Under the pieces are notes generated by a model. That model searched no databases. It saw only the letters and a program-made list of their open reading frames with translations, and was not told the DNA's origin. DNA of 64,000 nucleotides from positions 992,001 through 1,056,000 of the forward strand of contig JAHYIO010000023.1 of NCBI GenBank assembly GCA_020543525.1, written 5' to 3'. A program made the translations under genes and the position numbers. Source of the stretch: Coriolopsis trogii. Taxonomy: Eukaryota > Basidiomycota > Agaricomycetes > Polyporales > Polyporaceae. Below, piece after piece: positions 46,197 to 58,222 of this stretch. The stretch's first letter is position 1, and each line of letters begins with the position of its first letter.

Positions 46197-48823
46197 ATGT
46201 CCAAACAACCAAGTCTTGCCATGTCCTCGACTCCAGTCGACATGACTCTCGAGGCTGTCCCATCAGCGACGCCCGCTACCCCACGTCACCCAAAGAAGAA
46301 GAAACAGTCTGCCGAGCCACGGGTTCCCGGCGTTGACGACTCAACGGATGAGGAGGCGAATGCACTTACCGATAGACGGAAACGCGACCACACGAAGGAT
46401 CCCAAGAAGAAGAATCAGCCTGAGCCCAAGAAGACCACATCCGACGCCGAGAAGGGTGAAGACTTGGACGATGACGCAAGTGGAACCAAGACCACACGCC
46501 GTAACAAGCGCTTTCCGTGGCAGAAGTACAAGAAGGCCCTCGATTATCTGTGGACCCGCTTGGACGAGTACTTGACCTGCGACAACATGAGCCGAGTAAC
46601 AATGAGGGAGCAGGTCACCGGACACGTTCTCAAACACTGCGGACCTTTCAACAAGATGAAGGACGAAGCGGTAAAGATAGTGAGTTTGGGGCTTATGGGT
46701 GGATAAATGTCGACGATACTGATACTCTATGCAGGCCATCAGCAACTGGTTCCACAATCGTGGACAGGATCACCGCAGGGGGGTCGGTGCAGTAGCTCAG
46801 CGCGCTGCCGCCATTCGCGCATCTGCCCCCACTATCGATATCGACTTCGAAACCCCTGTCGATGTATCTCCTCTTCTGAAAACATTCAAGGCACGCGCAC
46901 GCTCCGTGTCCGCGCTTTGGGCTGACGCGAATCCCGAGCGAGTGCAAGCCGCGCGCACTGATAACAGTATCGGCAACTGGCGCAAGACTGTTGCCAAACT
47001 CTTTGCAGCCCTGCCGGAGGACGAGCGCGAGGACTGGTTTGCAAAGGCGCGAGAGCTCAAAGCAGCAACCCAGAACGCTACGGATGATGAGATATGTTTC
47101 GAGTAAGTGTTAGATTGTTTACTGGTGGCTCGACGACACTGACAGCGTGATAGAAATCAGAAGGTATTCCCCCGGGTTCTCAGTGAACTCTTGTCTCAAT
47201 TTCCGGGATTCGGACCTGGTAGAGCGGGCAACATCATCATTGATGTGATGATTGGCATGCGCGACGCGCAGGACAGGATCAATATGCACGAGTGCGTGCA
47301 TTGCTCGATTCTGAACACCGCTCATTTGCTGACATGTCTCTTTTTAGTTTCAAGGTGGGTGCCGAGAGCGCACCTTCTCTCCAGACCTTTGAAGGCGGCC
47401 CTAGTGCCGAAGAAAGACGTCGGCGTGAGCGATACTATGCACAACTGCTTCGTATGTATATGCTTGCCGTGTTCGTCTTCGACGCAACTGACGGCAGATC
47501 ACGCAGCTCCCAACCCCGTCAAACGCGACTCTCGGCTTTTGTTCACGGACGATGGTGCTGCTCTTCTCCCACCTTGGGATAAGAACTGGAGCTGCGAGCA
47601 TGCAGCCTCTGTTTTGGATGCGTTCTTTGTCGCAATGTGGGGTAAGTGGATGTCCTGACCCCCTCGCTCAATATACACACCTGACATGATTGCAGGACAT
47701 ACAACAGGTGCTCACGCAATGTTGGACTGGGAGAAAATTGAGCAGGGTGCCGTTCCGGTTGTGAACGACTTCTGGCAGGGAAAGGGCTTCGGAAATCCTG
47801 CCAACATGGATATTCTTCAGCTCGTTACTCTCTACAGAGCTGTCTTGGCAGCGCAGGACTCTAATGATCCTTTCCGGTTCACCACCACACCTGCGAATCC
47901 GCCGTCCGACTCTGCCAAATGGTCAGGACAAGGCCCGCCAACTCCGAGCAGGACGCGAATTGTTCACGTCCCATTAACACCTAGTCGACTTCAAGCTACA
48001 CCTAAGCGCCCAGCTCTTCCCCGCATCCCAGAGAGCTCGGATGAGGACAGCGATGCGGACGGCGATCAGAACGAGGACTCACACACACATAAGTCATCGA
48101 CGGCAAGGGAATCACCAACTGCCAGCATCTCCCCTGTGGCCAGTGCGCCGAATGCGGAGCCTGCCATCAGCGCGTCCGCACCTACGGCTACCCCCTTTGA
48201 TTCCACAGCCCTTGCCCCCGAGTCTTCTGTTAACAGTGCGCAGGGACACGGGAGCTCAGCCATTGAGGGCGGTGAGGCTCTACTGGCTGCAGCGGCGCTA
48301 GACCCAACAAGCGCGGACGAGGGCGAGCAGGTGTCTGCAGCTGCGTGCGAGGAGATGGGCGCTTCACCGGAGGAGAACGCAGCACCTGTGACGGAGGATG
48401 CTGCGCATATGTCTCAGGTGCGCAGTGCTGTCAGTGCGGCTGCGACTCCCGTGCAGGTGTCTGTGGATGCACACGAGGAGATGGGGACTTCAGCTGAAGG
48501 GAACGCGACACCCATGATAGAGGACGCTGCACCTCAAGAGCAGGTCCTTCGTCGAGGGACTCGCACCCGCAATGCGCCTACACCGCGCGATGAACTTCTC
48601 CCAGCAGCGAGCAAGAAGCGGACCCGAGCATCAGGTCCGGAAGAGAACGAAGGCTTGCGGCAAGCTAAAAAGTCGTACGTGCATTGTCGAAGAGCATATC
48701 ATCCCTTACTAACGTATACTATACAGGAAGACAGCAGGGGCCCAGGCAGGGCGTACTACACGCGGAGCAGCTGCGAAGGCTGAAGTGAAGGGCAGCAAGG
48801 GTAAGAGCGGCCGCGCTAGATAA
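46197..48823 (+). CDS. KDZ-element gene D, unknown function
   Basis: A multi-exon gene starting at ATG 46197 (MSKQPSLAMSSTPVDM). The first exon ends at 46679 (donor GTGAGT) and the second starts at 46735. A lysine-rich N-terminus (HPKKKKQ, TDRRKRD) could be a nuclear signal. The central part looks folded: KRFPWQKYKKALDYLWTRLD, AISNWFHNRGQDHRRGVG, NWRKTVAKLFAALPEDERED, FPRVLSELLSQFPGFGPGRA and WSCEHAASVLDAFFVAMWG. The C-terminal 300 residues are Ser/Pro/Ala/Glu-rich with two imperfect repeats around EEMGASPEENAAPVTEDAA and EEMGTSAEGNATPMIEDAA. The end is basic (KGSKGKSGRAR, TAA 48821-48823). No known family is recognised. Its position next to the right terminal repeat indicates cargo. Confidence 0.68.
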
Positions 48824-49146
48824 TATGTGACTCCACCATCCTGTATACTTCGCGTATGTTGATGAGACGTTAATCGGACGATGATTCTCATTTGAACTCT
48901 TCGTGATCCACCTTAATCGACTGCTAATCTCTCTGATTAACTCACTCGGCATATTCTGCAAGCGCGCTGCTCAGATCTGGGACCGTGATTATGCCGTTAA
49001 ACTGTCAGATTATACCTTGTTTATCACATCCTCCAAGTTGATCATGAGATTAGCGTAGGTCTTCATAGACCAGTCTCCAGTGTTACAGAGACGGATCAGT
49101 AGATTAGCTCGTTGATTAAATCTCTAATGCTCTACATAATGGCAGG

Positions 49147-49195
49147 TTTAATCTCCAATTTACATTAAGCCATGCGATTTGATTAACATTTTAAG
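49147..49195 (-). repeat. Right terminal inverted repeat of the KDZ element
   Basis: Read inward on the minus strand it starts CTTAAAATGTTAATCAAA and ends GATTAAA, mirroring the left repeat. The AT-rich subterminal region (48840-49146) carries further GATTA motifs. Confidence 0.8.
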
Positions 49196-49217
49196 ATATA
49201 CTAGTGTGTACACGCAC

Positions 49218-49440
49218 CATATATGTCGCAAAGGTCTCGAAATCCGTACCACGGCTTCACCTTAGGTATGTTGTGTACGTTTCCAATGACGGGGAGTTGC
49301 GGAGGGCCTGGTGGCAGAGGATGTCCACCAGTGCGCGACTTCCACGCCGAACTCGAGCGTTGAGCGATAATGAGGAAGAGAGAGAAAGCGACCAATGCCA
49401 AAGCTACAAGGTTATCCATGGAGGACTGTGCGGAATTCAT
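49218..49440 (-). CDS. Cytochrome P450-A, exon 1 (orphaned by transposon)
   Basis: The start at 49440 (MNSAQSSMDN; alternative ATG at 49418) leads into a membrane anchor (NLVALALVAFSLFLIIA), a basic stretch and the PPGPPQLPVIGN hinge, then KPWYGFRDLCDIYG. The exon ends at 49218 after the first base of a Gly codon (TAT G), followed by the donor GTGCGT. The matching acceptor is at 32994, where the next exon begins GA GAT GTC, so the join gives YGDVIHFN in frame as in P450-B. The element lies 12 nt into this intron. Confidence 0.83.
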
Positions 49441-50199
49441 GCTGGTATCCGATGACGTGCTAGTGTCGACCCCGAAGATGTGGCCCGTGCCTCGTGTGTG
49501 CTGGAGCACTGTCTCGATAGGGCTGTCGAAACTCTCTATGTGTCTCGGCCCGGGTACTTCCTGAAGAAGATTTGGCTCGGGCGGCGTCTTGAGAGGCCAT
49601 TCCAGAGAAGCACCATGGGCGCTGGTGGCTTGAACGCCTCTCAATGACTTCCGCACTGTCGCCCTGAAGTTGCCTCTTAAACCCCACATATTTGAAAACA
49701 GGCGGGTGAGCGAGCTCTTACCTTGCGATAACCACAGCTGACTTTGCATTCGTTGCATTTCTGAGAGGGTTTCGCATGGAAAAAAGGCATATTCGAGTCA
49801 ACGTGACTTTGACTGTACAGAATGCCGATCATGTTGACTCCAAGTCGCTTGATCAGGTAGGTCACAGCCCTCTTGATGTACTTGCATGATGTCGTAGCGT
49901 ATGCTTCACCCCTCGGGATAAGCCATGCGATCCTTGCATGCGTACTCCAGAATGTCAAAGTTTGAGAGGATCGACATGGTCTGAGTTCGGAGGCAAAACA
50001 GCAGCCGCGTGGGCGCTCCCGGCGAACCGACCAGACCCGGGCCGGGGCGGTTCGGTGCTATAGCGTACTGTTATGCTCTTTGTTCCTCCTCAAAGCCTCA
50101 ATATAATCAATGTGTCGACATAACTTTCCCCATTGTAATTTAACACATTCAGTTTAGGCTTCAACATGGTATGCATCACATCGCTCGGTACAAGTACTA

Positions 50200-52276
50200 T
50201 CAACACGCGGAAGCGTTGATCAAGTCTTCCGCGTCCTTAGAGCGGGGCACAATTGTGCATCGACAGTCATCAAGATACCTGGGGGTAGGAGTCAACGTCA
50301 CGATTTCCTCATACTATCCTGAACGAACTTACGACAAGAACCCGTCGGTCATCTGCGGTTCGATCCTAACCTCTTCACCCTTCTGGTTCAATGGGAGCCC
50401 AATCTGGAATACGTGCAGGACACAAGCAACATTCAGGAAGAGCGAGATATCGGCAAAGTGTCGCCCCGGGCATATTCTAGCCGATTCAGTCGCTCATAAG
50501 CATACACACGTCAATGTATAATGTATGAACGGTGCTCCTTCACGTACCGCCTGCCTGAGCCGAACACGAAGTCAGTCGGGTTGCAGACGTCGCCATCCAG
50601 CTTTCCATCTTTGATGAAGCGTTCAGGTCGAAACTGGTCGGGCGCTTCGTATACTGCGGGATCGTGCATGGAAGCCCTTGGATGCCATTCAATATACACG
50701 AAAATCATAACAACTGGCAAAAGCACACACCAGGTGTTGGCAATCAAGACTGTTTTCGCAGGTATGAAGTAGCCCTGGACAATATCGTCCTTGATGGTGC
50801 GGTGGGGGATGCCCAATGGGGTCACATTGAACCATCGCAAAGCCTCTTTCGTGAGCGCGTTCACGTAAACCAAGGCGTCGCGATCATCTAAGTCCGGGAG
50901 GCGGTTTGGGCCAACGACCGCGTCCAACTCCGCTTGAGCTTTCCTTTGCACGTCAGGGTACAAGGCCATGGCGACGAAGGTTGCCTGTAGCGTCGCAAAG
51001 GTCTGAGAGGGGACAAGATTAGCAATCCTCCACTTGTTACATGAGGTCATGCTCACTGTGTCGGAGCCAGCTGTCCATAGTATTGAGCATAATCGCATAA
51101 ATATAGTAGTTGTAAACGCTAACTACTCACCTTCGAATGTGACACCAATCACGTCTTGCACAAGTTCTTCTGCTATTTGGGTTTCCCTACCATCCGCTCC
51201 AGACACCTGTGACAAAATGTCATCGGCAATAGAGGTGGGGCCCGGCATGATTTTCGACGTCTAGGAATTGTCAGCGAACCACAAGATGGGGACACAGGGA
51301 TGGAAGCCCACAAAAGCAGTGTTTCGTTGGACGAAAGGCATCTTTCTCAACCTGTCGTTTGCATGCCACCACCTCGCGAACGACGTCTTGAACTCCGCTC
51401 CAGGAATCCATGCGGGGACATGTTCAAGTAAAGGGAGATAGTCAATAAGGAACCTACCCGGAACAAATGCCTGGCTCGCTGCTTCAAGGGCTTCGTCGAC
51501 CACCCGGATCAACTCGTTCTCTTCGTCTTCCACATCAATGCCGTAGCCAATCTTCAGTAAAGTCGCAGAGAATGAGCTGAAGGTCGCACAGTCAGTAAAT
51601 GAAAGGCAATACGGTGACGTTGGTCACCTCTAATACTCACAACCGTATGTGCTGCTTGAATTGCTCCGGCGACTGGAGCAGCTTGCGCAAAAATGTACGC
51701 ACAACGGCATGTTGGACTGGCCGATACCTGTCGATTGCGCCAGGATGGAAGTGTTGCCACATTGCTCGTCGATAGCTTCTCCACTTCGAGCCGTATGGCA
51801 GGAAACCCATATTCCACTCCAGCCCCATGCTATGGGATAGAGTCAGTGATGTGTAGTGTGAGAATGTGACTCGCATGCATAACGCACAGCTTAATCTTCG
51901 GAGTAATCAATCTGTCAGAGGTGTTCGCCGTTCCCTTCTCTAAGAATTCTCGGATGGCTACCGCGCTGCCTAGAACAACTTGGCTCTGACCACAGACGTT
52001 GAAGTGAACCACATCTCCTGCAACCACGGACCGTTACGCAAGTACAATCGCGGAGAAGGGTGCTCAGTACATACCGTACTTGCTACATAGGTCTCGGAAC
52101 CCAATCCAGGGCTTGATCTTGGGTATGTTGAGCAAATTCCCAATAACAGGGAGTTGTGGAGGACCCGGTGGCAGTGGACGTCCACAAGAGCGCGATCTCC
52201 ATTGTGCAGCCAAGCGCAGATAGAGTGCGAATGAGATCATGAACACTATCAGTGCAGGAAACACGAGGCTGGCCAT
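50200..52276 (-). CDS. Cytochrome P450-B
   Basis: A complete multi-exon P450 monooxygenase, haem-thiolate, anchored in the ER. The ATG at 52276 gives MASLVFPALIVFMISFALYL, then PLPPGPPQLPVIGN and GFRDLCSKYG. Later landmarks are PYGSKWRSYRRAMWQHFHPG, the 14-nt exon CTGGCTCCGACACA (51057-51070, AGSDT), TFATLQATFVAMALYPDVQ, KEALRWF (ExxR), RPERFIKDGKLD, FGSGRR plus ICPGRHFAD-type haem loop across an intron, and the last exon YLDDCRCTIVPRS ending NASAC, TGA at 50200. It is the closest paralogue of P450-A, in tandem and 0.8 kb from its first exon. The substrate is unknown. Confidence 0.88.
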
Positions 52277-53097
52277 GATGGACAGGACAGAGTGCTCGCC
52301 AATTCTGAAGAGGGGAGAGTACACACCGCATTTGACCATATCGTGCGGGATATTATATGTGAGTTTAGGCGTTCATTTCCTCTCACAAGTCTCGATCAAG
52401 AATGCTTCGCATAAAGACTTGCTCCATACTCCAAGGCAGAATTCGCTACGACGTCTGAAATGTCAGATAGCATTTTGGGAGGCAACATGAGATTTGCTGA
52501 GTTCTGGTGAGCTCCTTCCAAGTGACCTCACATGATCGCTCGAACCCGCAAACATGCCAAGGCAAGCGCCCGAAAGCGGTTCTCTTCTTGGAAGCAATTT
52601 CAGGTGACCTTCGTTGAGCGTCGGAGATTGCAGGGGCGAAAGAGGGACCGCAAGCCCAAATATAATTGCAATTGATGACAATCTCGGTGTATGGGCATAC
52701 TCTCGTCAAGACAATTGTAAGACAACGATCTCACAAATCCTCGAAGGGAAACGTCAGACATGACGCTCTCACGTTCTGCAGAACACGCACCTGAGTAAGA
52801 ACCATGATATGCGCTCAAACCTAGCGAACTTGTGGCTTGCTTGGGCAAAGCGTTGCGACCGTAATACTCCAGTCGTCTACATACTGATGATGAGTCACAT
52901 AGTTTAAAGTTTCGTGCAGATCGAAGCGACACCCACGAGACTATGCCGTATGGAGGGTTGAGCGAGAGACGTCCGATGCGGCGCGCCCTTATGCGCTGTA
53001 TAAGTCCACTCGAAGCAAGCAAAATGTGAAATGCTGCTCTAATCGCATAGTCGCGATGCACGAGGGCCAAACCAGGGTTGCGATATCTGAAATGGAC
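52277..53097. other. No supported gene
   Basis: Between P450-B and the next P450 fragment only incoherent frames are seen. It includes the P450-B upstream region. Confidence 0.4.
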
Positions 53098-53525
53098 TGA
53101 CGCAGTGCCATAGCTAGAAAGGTTGCTTGCGAGGTCGCGAAAGTCTTCAAAATCCTTTCAGCTGAGTGCACTCGGATGGAATCCAGATGGCCAACGTACT
53201 GTATCCGTGCCAGCTGGGAATGCATATTTTGGCGATTTAGTCGACAACCTAGGCAGTAGTATAGATAGAGAACCCTCTTACCTTCGAAGGCGACAGCCAA
53301 TACGTCTTTCACCAGGTCTTCGGCCTCTTCAAAGCTTTGTCCTCTTTCAGATAGCCGGGCAAGCAGCGCATCGGTGATAGAAGTCGGCATCATGTTCAGG
53401 GTCTGGACACTGTCAGTCATACATTAAGAAGCTCACGCGAAGGAAAGCCTTACGAAAGCAGTGTTTCGCTGCCTGAAGGGCAGCTGTCGTATCTTCAAGC
53501 TAGATGCCCGCCATTGTGCGAATTA
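53098..53525 (-). pseudogene. Cytochrome P450-C fragment
   Basis: Only the middle of a P450 remains: FAQWRASSLKIRQLPFRQRN (about 53460-53522), TDALLARLSERGQSFEEAED with VKDVLAVAFEG, the 14-nt exon CTGGCACGGATACA (53200-53213, AGTDT), and TFATSQATFLAMAL (to about 53100), after which similarity stops. N-terminal anchor, ExxR region and haem loop are missing. Order and orientation agree with the tandem array, so it is a decayed copy. Confidence 0.8.
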
Positions 53526-55040
53526 CCTCTAGAAGCCGGCCTGGCGTAGGCATTTCCTTCGTTGATCGTCAATAGGATCAGGTGGGTGATCAGGTGTGAT
53601 GCATCGTACGTAAATCGTGCTCTCTATCGCCCTTTCAAAGCTGATGGACTTTCCGTTCCATGAAACTTTGAATCCGTGGATGGAACACGTCTTACCCCCA
53701 CACCTGGAGTTCTTCAAGTACCTAATGCAACTTATAAGAAGGTCTCCACAGCCCGCTATAACTCCACTTACGAGACTGCACCACATGTAGCAGCAGGCTC
53801 CTGAGGGAAGGGCTTTTTCGGCATTGAGGCCATAGGCTGCAAAGGGTACTTCGCGCATATGACTCTGTCGAAACGAAGAGGAACAAAGCTATGTCTGCAA
53901 AGGTCTCAACCTTACAGAACCTACAGAGGCATTGTAAGCCGCTTCAATTCTTGCATCAATGGCTTGTTGCAGTGGACCGACCGTCGATGGAAGCCAAACA
54001 CTTTCCCAGTCTTGAGAGCTCGCTCGGGAGCAAAATCATCTAGGGTTCAGCGAGCCCCTTGAGATAGAGAAGGTTTGAGATAAGAGAGTGAAGGCAGCAG
54101 AATACACGCACCATAGTGCGCCGCAAATCCCACCAGTAGGTCGTAGCTGGCCAACGACTCCTACCGTCGGAATAGGTGTACACCCAAGCGGTGAAGCGTG
54201 ACTTGTGGAGAAATGCACGGCCTTCTGCGTCGAGACTAAGAGTAGTAGTTCATCAAGGATGCTGTCCATGGACGAGGGACCGATGCAAGGTTGCGCGCCA
54301 TATGTCGGAAATTGGGTATACCGCGGGCCCGTTTGCAGCGCGTAGTTGAGTCTTGGACCACTTCGACGACCATACTACAAGCAGAGATAGAGGAAGCATC
54401 ACATACCGTAGCATCTTAGACACGTCCTCGTCTCCCAGCTTGTATGGGTCACCCGGAGTTGACGAGACGTTTGCGCATTGCAGGACGCATATAGTGAAAC
54501 TCACCCGGGGTCCTATGAACAGCCACAGACGTCCGGCCCACATATCATAGAGTTACCAGCTCGCTCCGACATCTATGAAGTCCTGGCACACGGCAGTCAG
54601 GCAGGGTGCGAAGAGGAAAAGGCCACAGGATTCAGGAAGGCGGACCTGATGAAGAGACAAGCCAACGGCGAGCTTGAGGGCGGCTCAGCGCCTTGATCTA
54701 CCACGTGACTCAAAGACCAGACATCGACGACGACTTGGAGTCCAAGGCAGCCAGCCGTCATGGTCGTCTTCGATACTTCCTCGTCGCTGTCTCTTTGGAG
54801 ATCCTCGCCTATTCACATACACTGCTATAGAGGACAGAAAGCCCCGACACACGGGACGCGGTCGCGCTTCAATCATACTCCCAAACTGAGGGCCGTGACG
54901 ACTCGACCTTACTTGCGGCCGACTCGGAGTGTCCCACGCGTAGTACATTGGTATACTGATATCCATAGAGATACATTTTGAATATGCCTCATCATGATGT
55001 TCATCTAGTCATGATGACTCTACCGTCTAGATTCTAGATT
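53526..55040. other. 1.5 kb without a clear gene
   Basis: Minus-strand frames at 54036-54269 and 54253-54543 contain hydrophobic stretches (GGICGALWCVYSAAFTLL; LWLFIGPRVSFTICVLQC) that could be pieces of a decayed membrane protein, but no family is recognised. The last 100 bases hold short direct repeats (TCTAGATTCTAGATTCTAGA). Confidence 0.4.
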
Positions 55041-57290
55041 CTAGATGGAGGCCCGTCCCCGTGGCTCAAAGGGCAGCAACATCGCGATGAACCCTGCCAC
55101 GACGAACATGGCCCCAGAGACATATACAGGGACGGAGGTCGTCAAGTTCGCGTAGAGCGTCACAAGCGGCGCCTGGAGTGTATCGATGTAACGTCAGCGA
55201 ACGATACTTGGTCGATTCGAATGAATGCACAGGGGACTCACGATAACACCCAGTAAGTGCGTCACGGCAGAGACGATCGCGTTGCCTGTCCCTCTGTCCT
55301 TACCGGGGAAGACCTCGGGCGAGACCGCATACAGCGTCGCGTACATGACGTTGTTCGTGAACGTGTATCCGCAGTTCCAGCCCAGTAGCGCATTCGACGT
55401 CCGCGCTGTCGTGCTAGCCAAGAGGAAGACACCAGTGAGAGCTGTCTGCATGTCAGCACACAAGCCTCGAACGGCAACGTACGCAAGGACGTACCTGTCG
55501 ATATCGCAAGAGTGCCTTTACGACCCAAGGCCTTGAGCTCGACCAGCCATCCTACAAGCAAGCAGCCTGGAATGCCGAGGATACTGAGGATGACTTGCTG
55601 TATCGGCAAAGCCGTGAGCTATATGCAGGGAGTGTGAAGTGTGCGTCCTCACGTTTCTGTACGTTATGTTCAGAGAACCGTCTCCAAAGTCTGCTCCTCG
55701 CAATTGAAGGCTGTATATAGCGTCAGTATAGTCAGACGCTTACGCACAGGAACCACTCACAAAACGGTCACGAATCCGTTATACCTGCATTGGAGTCAGC
55801 ACACCGAAAGTGGAAGAAACTAGGACTAACACACATGTTGAATCCGAGTCCGATGAATGCTGAGGGAAAGGTCAGACATACCCCAAGTCGACCCCTTTGC
55901 GGAACACATACCCCACAGGACGATCAGCAAGCTTGTCGAATACGCCATTTTCTTCGTCTTGAACAATGCGGTGACATGGCCCATGCTGAACGCCTTCAGC
56001 TTCCTCGCAAGAACGCCCTTCGCGCTACCCTTCAATTTCGTAGGCGCAGCCTTGTCCACCTCTTGCAGCATATCGAGGGTAAGCGTGCTCGTCTTGCCGT
56101 TGAACTTCGCTACGGCGTGCACAACGGCCACGGCCTCGGCGTCCCGCCCGCGCCCTATCAAGTACTTTGGCGACTCGTGGAAGTTGAAGACGAAGAACCG
56201 GATGCCCCACATGACAAGCATCAGGCCGCCCATGGTCCAAAGAGTATAACGCCAGCCCATGTTCGCGGAGCGAGTACAGCCCTCCTTTTCCGCGCACGAG
56301 AAGTTCGCAATTAACGGCCAGGCGATCTATACAGGGCGACGGAATGAGGCGCTACCCGCGCGAAACAGAAGATACAACGAATACTCACGAGACTAGCGAC
56401 GAGCTGCCCAATCGCCCACCAGATGGAGAGTACGGTGAGCAGCGACTGGTGCGTCGCTGGCACGAACTCGAGAAAGACCGCAGAGTCAACGGGCAAGTTA
56501 CCGCCTGCACCAATACTCCAAATCGCGCAAAGGATGCAGAGTGAAATGGCGTTAGGCGCAGCCCCGCCGGCAACGGCGAAGATGCCAGTCATGAGGAGAG
56601 TAAGGTTGAACGACCATCTGCAGGTGGGAGTCGATTAGACCATAGCAGAATCTATATGACAGATGCAACCCGTACCTGCGACCCCAGACATCACTACCGA
56701 TACCCCAGAAAAGTGAGCCGATGAGGAGACCGATGTTTTCTGAGAGAATGATGAACGGTCCATGGAAGCCCGCAAATTCATTGACGACCGGATTCATAAT
56801 GAGACCGGAGACGATCTGTGAGCAAAGCGATACGTAATGAGCAGGGTGCAAACTATGCAACGCCAATACCTCAACTTACGAGCCAAACATTGTCTCTGAC
56901 AGACATTGAGACCGACATAAGTACACGTCCCACGGTACAGCGGAAAGCTCGGATAGAATAGGTACTCACGCAAACCATCCGAAACCGGCGACGAAGAAGA
57001 GCCACCACTTCGATGAACTCCATTAGTACTGAACGCCACGATCTCTCACGCTGAGCGGCACGTCTCACCTGATATCTGCCCATCCCAATCTCCTGGAAAG
57101 CCGCATTCAGAATGCGAGCCTTTGCATGATACACCGGGTCAACGGCATCCTCGTCTTCGCCATCGTATACGTCGTTCCTGACCGAGGTTTCATAAACGTG
57201 CGTCTCAAGTTCCGAGGACGCCTTGATGGAGGCCGAAGACTTGCGCACTGCATCTTCTGGGACGCCGACCACAGGAGACGAAGGCGACAT
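55041..57290 (-). CDS. MFS transporter
   Basis: A multi-exon major facilitator superfamily carrier with about 12 membrane helices. The ATG at 57290 starts MSPSSPVVGVPEDAV and a hydrophilic N-terminus ending FQEIGMGRYQ. Helices follow, with the conserved loop motif SDVWGRR after LLIGSLFWGIG, then TGIFAVAGGAAPNAISLCIL, SIGAGGNLPVDSAVFLEF and SIWWAIGQLVASL. A soluble loop (ESPKYLIGRGRDAEA) lies mid-protein. C-terminal parts include PIQQVILSILGIPGCLLVGW, GYTFTNNVMYATLYAVSPEV and RGTGNAIVSAVTHLLGVI. The end is LLPFEPRGRASI with TAG at 55041. The pattern is closest to the SV2/organic-cation or sugar-type MFS members; the substrate is unknown. It lies within the P450 array. Confidence 0.87.
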
Positions 57291-58222
57291 GACGTCCTAC
57301 TAAGCTTAAGACGTGTACGAGGAAGAGACCCGTCCGAGACGGTGTAGGCGGAAAAGATAACGGTAATGGCGCAAGCTCCAAAAACTCCCACATCCCGGGG
57401 CAGTTCTTATGCATCGCTGCCATGTCCAGGACTGCGGCACGCGACACGAGTTGGGCATTCGAGGGGAGTGGCCACACTGTCGGCCAGAGAGACAGCCCGG
57501 CACCGTGGACGCTGAAGATGTCACCCCCACACTCAAAGTCGTCATCGAAGCTCATCACTTTCAGCTGAGGCCGAGGGAGCCGAGATCAGCTGGCGTGCTA
57601 TGGCGTCGTCGAGAACCACAGGGGAGATACGCACTACAAAAAAAAATGGTCGAGTAACGGCAGGGCATCACTGTTGGTGGGGTAGAAGCGGGTGATAGTT
57701 GGTTTCGTAGCCGAAAGCACTACGGGGTTGCCAAGTTTTTGTCTCCTCATGCCCAGCGGCAGCATGTGGTATCGTGCCTGTGTCGACTACTGTGATGTGC
57801 GAGGGTAGATTTTTGCAGAAACTCGATACGACAAGAGATGCTTTGTTGTCTGGTTCGGCGCCGTGCTCTAGGGACAGTGAGTATTACTGTCCGGGAAAGC
57901 TCGGGGAGAAGAAATTCAGAGGAGAGACCGCAGAAACCAATGGCAGTCGCGCGATTACCAAATTAGGGGCAGGGCCTGTGGGCTTCAGGGCAGGTTCGTA
58001 CTCACAATCACGGGCGCTATACTCTTCTCATCCGAATCGTGAGCATTGTCTCTTCTCATTCGGACTCGAACCTGTCTTGCAACTCAACGACTGCCATGAC
58101 TATACAGCATATACTGAGATGTCGCATGGTCTACGAGCAATGCATATGAAACCAAAGGTGGTCCGAGGACCGAGGTACAATCGTGACTGAATACCTCTTG
58201 TCGCTAAGCACAGCGTTGCTAC
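57291..58222. other. No supported gene
   Basis: This region upstream of the MFS gene holds a plus-strand 138-codon frame (57774-58190) without similarity or splice context. Judged noncoding; probably the MFS promoter and the P450-D terminator. Confidence 0.45.

Larger units (their letters stand above)
33072..49205. mobile_element. 16.1-kb KDZ-class DNA transposon inserted in P450-A intron 1
   Basis: The block separates exon 1 from exon 2 of a P450 gene. Near its ends are inverted repeats at 33083-33131 and 49147-49195, with 39 of 49 positions identical and a perfect TGTTAATCAA core. Outside lies a candidate 8-bp target duplication, ATGTACAC (33064-33071) and GTGTACAC (49206-49213); removing the element leaves a normal 82-nt intron. 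Both ends are AT-rich with many GATTA/TTAAT motifs. Inside are a KDZ transposase (33476-37315), a second minus-strand gene (37535-39621), and plus-strand genes at 41.5-42.0, 43.9-45.4 and 46.2-48.8 kb. Zisupton, a KDZ member in fish, is reported to make 8-bp duplications. The outermost 11 bp on each side match poorly, so the exact end points are inferred. Confidence 0.85.

Noticed and set aside
33072..49205. A TET/JBP dioxygenase as cargo of the KDZ element
   Set aside because: Such genes accompany some fungal KDZ elements, but I found no HxD...H iron-binding pattern in any coherent frame here.
53526..54550. Membrane protein gene on the minus strand
   Set aside because: Hydrophobic pieces are in separate frames and could not be joined by credible introns; left as unassigned.
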